Of a stretch of 21,491 bases of DNA, positions 11,895-19,093 are shown piece after piece. Under the pieces are notes generated by a model. It was not told the DNA's origin and made no database searches. It was given only the letters and a program-made list of their open reading frames with translations. The DNA comes from a virus. Where the stretch lies: positions 1-21,491 of the IMG/VR virus record IMGVR_UViG_3300037502_001039; one strand, 5' to 3'. Every line of letters begins with the position of its first letter. Position 1 is the stretch's first letter. The translations under genes and the position numbers were made by a program.

Positions 11895-14800
11895 AGCATC
11901 TGACGGCTGCTGGTCTGCGGTTGTCCTGGAGGAGCAGGAGGAGTAGCCCGTGGCCCTGGTCCTTGAGGCCTGACACTCGGTGCGCTGCTTAGTCCCGGCA
12001 CTCCTGTTGTTGGCGGAGCCGGTGGTAGTTGACGCAGCAACTTTGATGCAGGAGCTCCGGTGCTTGGGCTTTCCAACATCTCCATCGCCTCCTCATCCGT
12101 CATCGGAGGATCTTTTTGGTCAAAGTAGTTCATGGTGGCAACGCTCAAGGGCGTTAAGCCATTCCGCTGCATGGACTGAATTACGCGTTTTCCAATGTTG
12201 AAATAGGAACGCTGATCGTAAGTCTTGCCTCTTTCCAAGAGACTAGCCATGAACTCTGGGTCTTTCGCAGCCCTTTCTAGTACAGCCCTTGTCTTACCCA
12301 TGGGCATTTCTTCAAAAAGTTTTTTGAAAGTGCGAACGCCTGCTCCTGCGGCAACGAGGGCTCCCGGTCCTTCTGGTGCCAGAGGAGAAACAATGTTAGT
12401 ACCAGCCATTCGGATAGCAAGGTCTTCAAGCGGGTTAATGTTGTTGAGAGTCTCAACAAACCTACGCGTCCCCATCACTTTTTGAGTCTTTTCAATCGTT
12501 TCCGCGATATTTTTCAGTCGCGCCATTTCATCAACAGTAGCCAACCCATTCTTCACCATGATTTCGGAAAGAGAGGGTTGTTTTGGCTTGATGGGTCCAA
12601 ACATGGCCGCCTTAAAAGCCGCGGGATTAAATGTAGCGCTTTCCCGCATCGGGCCGCCGGGTTCTGGAGCAGCTTTTAGAAAGGCCCAATCGTATAAAGA
12701 AGAAGCTAAGCCACGTTGAGCAGCGTCTCCTAAGCCGGTTCCTTTTACAACCCTTTTGTTCTTTGTGAGATCGACAAGCCGCTTAAGCTGCGTTACTGGA
12801 TCGCCTGAGTTAAGGGCATCAGACACAACTCGAGTAATGTTTTCTGGGGAGTTCAAAACTGCTGCAAAGGCAGACTTGTCCCGAAGAGATCTGTTAAGAG
12901 CACTTGTCTCATCTAACACATATCGAAAGTACTCTTCGGCCTTGTTCACGTTCTGCAGGTCATTAAAGAGCGCGGGGTGAAAGCGCTTTAAAATTTGTTC
13001 GTTTTGAACTATAAAGTTAGTGTACTTTTCACGATTGAATTCCAACCTATTCATGGTCCCGGTGGCCGTGTTTACGCTAACTGGAGTGAACAACCTCCTT
13101 ACATCCTGCTCAAAAATTTTCTTGAAAGCGTCGTCCACAGACAACACATACGACTCTTGCTTTACTTTGTTTGCTATTGGAGCAAGCCGACGCAAAGTCT
13201 TCTGGTCTCCGTTTTGAATCGCTTGTACCCATTCATCTCTTGTTGCCACGGCCTTTGTTGGATCGTCTACGGCCTTTGCCCAGGCAGCAAGTTCAACAGC
13301 ACTCTCCAACTCACGCATGCGAAGAGCTGTCTTATCTCCCGTAGAGGCAAGAGTGTTGAAGAAATTGTTGACAAGGATTTCAGGAGGAATCTTGTCCGCC
13401 CCGGATCTCTTGGTTGCTGATATCTCTGCTGGAAAAGCACGAGTAAAGTAATCGTTGAGAGTTCGCGAAAAGCGCAAAGCCTCATCGTATTCAGGTATTT
13501 TGAATGCTTGTAAGTCAGAAAGTGCTGCACTAGCAAGTTTCCCGTATGCATTCGCATCCCCAGCTAGTCTTCCTGCTTTTGCTTCTCTTGACGCTGTAAG
13601 AAGGTCTCCTCGGAAAGTTCGGATTTGGGAAGGTGTAATCAGACCAATTTTTTTATCTATTTCGTTCCTAACAGACTCTGGGAGAACACCGGTTTCTCTA
13701 AAAGATCTTGTTAAGGTGGCGTCGTTGTAAAGCTTTACTGTTGCTTCGTCTAAGCCAAGTTCTTTTAACTTTTTAAAAACATAGGGAGAAAAAACGTCTT
13801 CCCCGTAAGACAATCCCCTATCTTCCAAAATTTCTAGAGCTTGATAGATGAGAGAACTAGCTTTACCTTGCTTTGGAGCAACATGTGCTGCTCTATAAGC
13901 TGCCCACTGTTCTTTTGGAATATTTAAGCGTGTTAAATCAGCATCAGTGAGCTCACGATATCCAAATGATTTTGCTTTGTTGTACAAAGAGCTCTCAAAA
14001 GTCCGCAAGTCTTCAAGAGCTTTATCCACGCCTACTTTAAGACTCTCACCTATCTTTTTGGAATACTCAGGAGTATCTGGAGCAAGATTTTTTAAAGCTG
14101 GATCAATGTTTGCCTGCGCTAACTTCAAACGCGTGGCGATAAGATCACGGAAGTAGTCTGACTGAAACTGCGCCGCTTTTACTAAAGCCTGTGGATCTTG
14201 CGTTTGCGTAAGAAGGTTCACAAGTTCCTTGTGTGCCTTCATGTAAGCCTCACCCTTGCTCTGCACATCGCCGCCAAACTGTGCGTTTTGCTTTGCAAGA
14301 GAAGCTTCAAAAGCGGAAAGTACAGTGCTCCCTGACTTTTGAGCCGCAGTTCCTGTAACACCTATACCGGAAATCTCAGGAGCACGAAGTGCCGCTACTA
14401 CCTTTTGCGGATCCTCTTTAAACGTCTCTAAGATGTAGGGATCGTTAAAAATTTTATAAAGTCGTTCTGCTGCACGAGACTCTGCTTTGCCTTGACCAAA
14501 GAGGTTACTTGGTTGTTTTGAGAAAAGATTCTTGGCCTCGCCAAAATTGCTCACTACTGTTCGGAACGGGAAAAGAACACCGCCACCAAACTCCAAAAGA
14601 AACTTAGGAAGAGGTTCACCGGGGAAACGTTCTTCTGCTATTCCACCCCCAATCCCAGAACCTACCGCTCCCATGGACTCTACCGTGGCGAAAAGCTTAG
14701 GTGTTTCTCTTGCGCTTCTTCCAAGAGCCGAAACTATGCGGGACGTCCAATTGTCCACCATATCTGGGAGGAAACGCACCCCAGCTGCAAATGGTAAAGC

Positions 14801-15262
14801 GCTACCCGTTGTCTTTGCACCTTCTCTAAACGGAGCTAAATCAGGCCTTTCGGGATCAGGAAAAAGACTGTATTTGTTGGCTAGAGCGGTCACAGCATCT
14901 TCCGCTTCCCCACCCGCAACCATTCCTATTCCTGCACCAACAATAGGAGCTAAGGGGGCAAAAGGCCCTACAAACGGAGCAACCTTCATCCCAATGCCAA
15001 GACCCATTAATGTCCCTGCTCCAACAGGAGCGGCTTTTACCGCACCTTCGGTAAGACCAATAGGTATTTCGCCTAACTTTTCGGTTACGGTTGAGTATTC
15101 CCGAAAATCTTCTTGACGTGGAACTGCACTAACATTTGTGTCTACAGCAGGCGAAGAGATGGCAGGTGTTGGCGAGCCGATAGGAGTCCCGCCAAAGCTG
15201 TAGGCTTGTACCTCGTCAATGTCTTCGGCAGGAACAGAATTAAGCTGAGGGTTTGTTTCCAT
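11840..15262 (-). CDS. Large phage structural / internal virion-like protein (1140 aa)
   Basis: A very large protein without a catalytic motif I recognise. Residues about 1-55 are low complexity (SFGGTPIGSPTPAISSPAV). Residues 74-118 are Gly/Ala/Val-rich and hydrophobic (GAGTLMGLGIGM, PLAPIVGAGIGMVAG), like membrane-active parts of ejection proteins. Most of the rest (about 250-1030) is long charged helix. The C-terminus (about 1080-1130) is proline-rich. Size, hydrophobic Gly-rich N-terminus and position after other structural genes suggest an internal-virion or DNA-ejection protein, like the large T7 core proteins in role but not visibly related. A TAAGGTGCG site precedes the start. Its 3' end overlaps the convergent nuclease gene by 55 bases. 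Confidence 0.8.
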   Translation of the reverse strand: METNPQLNSVPAEDIDEVQAYSFGGTPIGSPTPAISSPAVDTNVSAVPRQEDFREYSTVTEKLGEIPIGLTEGAVKAAPVGAGTLMGLGIGMKVAPFVGPFAPLAPIVGAGIGMVAGGEAEDAVTALANKYSLFPDPERPDLAPFREGAKTTGSALPFAAGVRFLPDMVDNWTSRIVSALGRSARETPKLFATVESMGAVGSGIGGGIAEERFPGEPLPKFLLEFGGGVLFPFRTVVSNFGEAKNLFSKQPSNLFGQGKAESRAAERLYKIFNDPYILETFKEDPQKVVAALRAPEISGIGVTGTAAQKSGSTVLSAFEASLAKQNAQFGGDVQSKGEAYMKAHKELVNLLTQTQDPQALVKAAQFQSDYFRDLIATRLKLAQANIDPALKNLAPDTPEYSKKIGESLKVGVDKALEDLRTFESSLYNKAKSFGYRELTDADLTRLNIPKEQWAAYRAAHVAPKQGKASSLIYQALEILEDRGLSYGEDVFSPYVFKKLKELGLDEATVKLYNDATLTRSFRETGVLPESVRNEIDKKIGLITPSQIRTFRGDLLTASREAKAGRLAGDANAYGKLASAALSDLQAFKIPEYDEALRFSRTLNDYFTRAFPAEISATKRSGADKIPPEILVNNFFNTLASTGDKTALRMRELESAVELAAWAKAVDDPTKAVATRDEWVQAIQNGDQKTLRRLAPIANKVKQESYVLSVDDAFKKIFEQDVRRLFTPVSVNTATGTMNRLEFNREKYTNFIVQNEQILKRFHPALFNDLQNVNKAEEYFRYVLDETSALNRSLRDKSAFAAVLNSPENITRVVSDALNSGDPVTQLKRLVDLTKNKRVVKGTGLGDAAQRGLASSLYDWAFLKAAPEPGGPMRESATFNPAAFKAAMFGPIKPKQPSLSEIMVKNGLATVDEMARLKNIAETIEKTQKVMGTRRFVETLNNINPLEDLAIRMAGTNIVSPLAPEGPGALVAAGAGVRTFKKLFEEMPMGKTRAVLERAAKDPEFMASLLERGKTYDQRSYFNIGKRVIQSMQRNGLTPLSVATMNYFDQKDPPMTDEEAMEMLESPSTGAPASKLLRQLPPAPPTTGVPGLSSAPSVRPQGPGPRATPPAPPGQPQTSSRQMLQSLFPFDTTLRAGSPLQ

Positions 15263-15271
15263 TCGCGCACC

Positions 15272-17449
15272 TTACTTGGCTTTTCCGGGGGCAGTGTAAA
15301 GCTGTATCTTACCGCTAGGTAGCATTACAGCGTAGGGCTTTCCTGGGTTTTGTGCTTGGAAGTTTCTAATTGCTTCTTCGTTTCTAAACGAGAACGTGTC
15401 CTTTCGGCGTATATCAAACTGGTTAGGATCACGCTTGTCTACAAACTCTTGGCCTACTGGAAGCGATGCAAAATCCTTATTCGTAAATATGCTTGGCGGG
15501 ACTTTAAGATTCATTCGATAGTTGTCGATAAGATTGACTTTTAGACGTGCATTACTAGCAGCGGAAGCCAGAACATCTTTTGCATTTATGGTTGCCATGT
15601 GATTAGCCCTTTCTTTAAGAAGAGCATCATCTAAGGAAACCAATGCCGTTGTCATTGCGCCTTCACTACCAAAAACTCGTGGAGTCAGTCCAATTAATGG
15701 TCGTAAACGACTCATCTCATCATTACTTAACTTCCCGTCATTGGTAGCTAACGCTTCAATCAAAGCTTCGTTAGTCTTAGTCGCATCTTTTCTTGTCTTA
15801 TCAACCTTATTAGGATCCATAAAAGGAAGGTTACGAGTCAGGAAAGCTTCAGCCGTGTTGATTGGTCCAGCCAAATAGCCTCTTACTTGCCATAATCCTG
15901 GATTATTTGGATCGGGGTTCAATGATGCAGAGTAGTTTTCAAGCAGCCTAGCGCCTTCAGGCGTCCTAAGTGCACCTTCTGTTGTATCTCTAACAGTAGG
16001 CGTTGTTGCTGTTGTTCGTTGAGAACCTTTGGTAGGAACAGTTCCCGGACCAACTGCTGTGGGATAAGCAATGGGGGAGATTTTAACCCCTTCTCCAAGG
16101 CTACTCACCCACGAATCTGCGGCCTCTTGACCGAAATTCCTGACGAGCCCATCGTAAAAGGTTCGAGGAACATCTCCGCGTTTTACTTCGGTTACTTGAT
16201 AACCAAATCTGTTGGTGTAACTGACCGTTTCTGGTTTCACCATTTCAGCAACTGTGTTCAACAGTCTAATCTGCCCTGGTTGATCCAAAGTGCCTTCTAT
16301 AAACGACGGGATAAGTTCCTGGTACTGGTTGAAGGGGGTTCCTTTAACGCCTTGACCCTTGTTTTTAGCTGCTAATTTGACATCTTCCGCATACAAATCA
16401 GCCAGTGTTTTTTGTTGCTTGAGCCGTGCTTCTTGTGCCGTTTCGTAACGCTTCTCAGCGGCCTGCAAGCCCATGAGCTTCAGGGCACGATCCTCTTTAT
16501 CCATCTCGGCGGTGTACTTGCCTACTGTTGCAGGCAATGTCCGGACAGCACCGGCCAATCTAGCTAAAGGACTGCCTCTTAAAGGCCGCCCTTCGGCATC
16601 TACGTTAGCAGCGTAGCCAAAAGCTCTTTGGCCCAGTTCAAGAAGAAGCTGTGCTTGTGCTGACTTTTTGTCCGAACCCAACAGCGTCCGATACTCATCA
16701 GCAAGCGTCTTTGCTAACGTGGCCCGATCAGGAAGTGCTGCGGGTGTTTGTAGCGAAGCAAGAAAAGCTTTTTGAGCTTGCGCTCGAATGTCTGGAGACA
16801 ATCCAGCTAAAACTGACGACATATCGGTACTGGGGGACACCCCGCCGTCTTGGTCCTCAGTTGGACCGGTTGTCCCTCTACTAAAACGCTGAACAATGCC
16901 CCCTTTTGCCATCTGCACAGGAGGAGGCATTCCACCAGCAGGTAATCCACCAATGCCGCCAGCCATTTCAGGAGGAGGTACTGGGGGTACAGGAGGCACC
17001 GGAGGCTGAGGCATACCCATATCAGGAGGCATTCCACCAGGAGGGGTAGGAGGCATCATGCCTGGAGGTGGTCCGGGAGGCATGGCCCCTGGTTGCGGCA
17101 GGCCGCCAATACCACCCTGGGAGGCTAACACTGGTTGAAGCATTGCGAGCACCGACTCAGGAGTCTCTTCTGCTGCTTCATAACCAACAAGATCAGCTAA
17201 CTCGTCGCGCCGCGCATCCAGAGAACGCATGTCACCGCGAAGGTTGTTCATTAGGATCTCAGGCGAATCAGGAGTACGGCCCATGATCTGGGACATCTCC
17301 ATATCGTCCTCATCCATCTCTTCGTCGTCGTCCTCGAACAGATCCTTAAAGCCTGACATGATGCCGACGTTTTCTACGTCCATCACAGGCTCGTCGGACA
17401 TCTCTGCCCCTTTGAACATTGGCCGATCCATTACTTTGCTCTTTGCCAT
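15272..17449 (-). CDS. Phage structural protein with acidic and proline-rich tracts (725 aa)
   Basis: A 725-residue protein, probably a virion component. The N-terminus has a strongly acidic tract (FEDDDEEMDEDDMEM, 38-52). Residues 119-178 are a Pro/Gly/Met tract (PGAMPPGPPPGMMPPTPP...) flanked by two copies of GGIGGLP (112-118 and 164-170), followed by MAKGGIVQRF (180-189), a motif shared with the 775-residue protein. The rest is mostly helical. No enzyme motif is visible. It is separated from its neighbours by nine bases on each side, and AAGAGG before the start lies in the end of the upstream gene. It resembles poorly known structural proteins of aquatic phages, and its exact place in the virion is unknown. 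Confidence 0.75.
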   Translation of the reverse strand: MAKSKVMDRPMFKGAEMSDEPVMDVENVGIMSGFKDLFEDDDEEMDEDDMEMSQIMGRTPDSPEILMNNLRGDMRSLDARRDELADLVGYEAAEETPESVLAMLQPVLASQGGIGGLPQPGAMPPGPPPGMMPPTPPGGMPPDMGMPQPPVPPVPPVPPPEMAGGIGGLPAGGMPPPVQMAKGGIVQRFSRGTTGPTEDQDGGVSPSTDMSSVLAGLSPDIRAQAQKAFLASLQTPAALPDRATLAKTLADEYRTLLGSDKKSAQAQLLLELGQRAFGYAANVDAEGRPLRGSPLARLAGAVRTLPATVGKYTAEMDKEDRALKLMGLQAAEKRYETAQEARLKQQKTLADLYAEDVKLAAKNKGQGVKGTPFNQYQELIPSFIEGTLDQPGQIRLLNTVAEMVKPETVSYTNRFGYQVTEVKRGDVPRTFYDGLVRNFGQEAADSWVSSLGEGVKISPIAYPTAVGPGTVPTKGSQRTTATTPTVRDTTEGALRTPEGARLLENYSASLNPDPNNPGLWQVRGYLAGPINTAEAFLTRNLPFMDPNKVDKTRKDATKTNEALIEALATNDGKLSNDEMSRLRPLIGLTPRVFGSEGAMTTALVSLDDALLKERANHMATINAKDVLASAASNARLKVNLIDNYRMNLKVPPSIFTNKDFASLPVGQEFVDKRDPNQFDIRRKDTFSFRNEEAIRNFQAQNPGKPYAVMLPSGKIQLYTAPGKAK
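16909..17116 (-). repeat. Proline/glycine/methionine-rich low-complexity coding tract
   Basis: The DNA consists of variants of GGAGGCAT, CCACCAG and GGTACTGG-type units encoding PPG, PPM and VPP runs. The block around GGCATTCCACCAG occurs at about 16926 and again at about 17029. It probably grew by local duplication and may vary in length between related phages. Confidence 0.6.
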
Positions 17450-17458
17450 GTCTGCCTC

Positions 17459-19093
17459 TTAGAAAAGTTTCTTGATGCCTGCTGCAGTAGCCAGTGCTCC
17501 AAGACCTGTACCCACTACTTGTTGGAAAGGGCTCGGTTGCGGGGACGAGGTTGCTGTAGTCGCCATTTGCGAAGACGGCGCGCCTCGATAGATGTCGGAC
17601 AAGAAGGCCGCTTGCTGGTAAGGCACATAAATCTGCTGCATTGCAGAAGCTCTCTGTGCGTCCAGTCTCTGCTGCTCCAACGCCTGACGAGCCTGACCGA
17701 TGTTGTACAAGAAGTTGATGTCGCCCTGCGCCAGACCTTGTGCGGTCTGTCCCAAAGCACCTGCTTGAATCCCCAGACCACCAAGCTGTTGACCAAGCGC
17801 TCCCAGGCCACCAGCCATCTGTTGGCCGATTCCAAACTGCTGCCCTGCTAATGAGCCAATGCCCATGCCGAGGTTTTGCAATTGCTGAGCTTGCTGACCG
17901 TAGATCCCTGCGGTCTGTCCTGCTAGTGAGCCATAGAGTTGTGCAGCCTGCTGTTGCAACTCTGCCTGCCGTGCCGTGGTCCCTGTTTCAAGAGCCCCGG
18001 CCTGTGCAAGCTGTTGTGCGGCCTGTTGACCAAGACCTGCACGTTGTCCTGCAACACCAATCTCACCAAGACCTGCTTGACGAAGCATTTCCGCCGTCTG
18101 CTGTCCCATCTGTGCTTGGGTTAGCCCATACTGACCCATCAACTGCTGGTTAGCCAACGCCGCCTGCATTCCTGCCTGTTGGTTGGCCTGCTGTGCAGCA
18201 AGACGTGCCTGCTCTTCAACATTGAACTGCTGCTGGCCCTGTTGAAAAGCTTGTTGCAAACCAGTGGCCTGGATGTTTGACTTTAGTTGGGCCAAGTTCC
18301 GTGCAGCTTCAGCCTCAGCTACCGCCTCACGAGTACCGCCAAATGCTCCGGATGCCACTGCTCGTGCAGCACGAGACTGACGTGCAATGTCATCCTGCCT
18401 CTGAGCTTCACGCTGTTGAACATCAACAACCGCTTGCATGTACGGGGACATATAAGCAGTAGAAGCCCCAGGCTGGAGGAAAGATCCCGTAGTGACGCCC
18501 GGATAAGATTCAATCGTAGGAGCCCGACCAAGCTGCCCTGCCATGCGCGAATAATCAGCAGCACCATAAAGTGCCCCAATCCCACGCTCAAACCCAGGCT
18601 GTTGCGCGGCTTGTTGAGCCTGCTGAGCAGCCGTGTAACTTGCTCCAACTCCACGTCCAAAACCGGGAAGTTGAGACGCTCCAGCGGCCAAAGTTTGCGC
18701 TTCCCCAAGAAGAGGAAGGCCCTTGGTCATTGCTGCAGTAGCCCCGCCTGCTTGTGCAATAGCCTGCTGTGCATCCCCAAACTGCCTGCGAACATCAGAT
18801 CCACGAAGAAGATCTGCTGCTTCTGCCGTTGTGGTATAGGCAGATTGCAGTGCTTGGCTTGCCGACTGCATGTAAGGCGAAAACGCCCCAATACCTTGGC
18901 GTTCAGCAGCAGAAATTGCCGCCTGTTGGGCAGGGTCAAAGCCAGCAATCCGATACTGCGTTTCTGGTCTTTGTAGCTCCGTTTTTAGCTTATCGCTAAG
19001 AGCAAGCCCCTGGGCCTGCTCCATAAGCTGCCGTTTAAGCAGCTCAATCTCTGGAGCTTCGCGGACTATCTGTTGTACGGTTTCTGTAGCCAT
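17459..19093 (-). CDS. Gln/Ala-rich phage structural protein (544 aa)
   Basis: A 544-residue protein dominated by Gln, Ala and Gly, almost entirely predicted helix, with many QQ-A and LGQQ units from about 270 to 490. The block AYMSPYMQAVVDVQQREAQR followed by SGAFGGTREAVAEAEAARN (about 213-266) is one I recall from structural proteins of many aquatic phages. Internal duplications are visible: SPYMQ occurs at 72-76 and 216-220, and PGFGRGVGASY at 143-153 resembles PGFERGIGALY at 166-176. A DNA-ejection or internal-virion role is likely but inferred. Its start shares one base with the upstream stop (TAATG), so it is probably co-translated with the 775-residue protein. Confidence 0.78.
   Translation of the reverse strand: MATETVQQIVREAPEIELLKRQLMEQAQGLALSDKLKTELQRPETQYRIAGFDPAQQAAISAAERQGIGAFSPYMQSASQALQSAYTTTAEAADLLRGSDVRRQFGDAQQAIAQAGGATAAMTKGLPLLGEAQTLAAGASQLPGFGRGVGASYTAAQQAQQAAQQPGFERGIGALYGAADYSRMAGQLGRAPTIESYPGVTTGSFLQPGASTAYMSPYMQAVVDVQQREAQRQDDIARQSRAARAVASGAFGGTREAVAEAEAARNLAQLKSNIQATGLQQAFQQGQQQFNVEEQARLAAQQANQQAGMQAALANQQLMGQYGLTQAQMGQQTAEMLRQAGLGEIGVAGQRAGLGQQAAQQLAQAGALETGTTARQAELQQQAAQLYGSLAGQTAGIYGQQAQQLQNLGMGIGSLAGQQFGIGQQMAGGLGALGQQLGGLGIQAGALGQTAQGLAQGDINFLYNIGQARQALEQQRLDAQRASAMQQIYVPYQQAAFLSDIYRGAPSSQMATTATSSPQPSPFQQVVGTGLGALATAAGIKKLF

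Noticed and set aside
14532-15116. 194-residue open frame on the plus strand
   Set aside because: It is antisense to the Gly/Ala-rich N-terminal part of the 1140-residue protein, whose repeated codons keep other frames open by chance.
18287-18976. 229-residue open frame on the plus strand
   Set aside because: It is antisense to the Gln/Ala-rich structural gene, has a composition dictated by that gene's codons (Ser/Arg/Leu/Cys-rich) and no sensible ribosome binding site.
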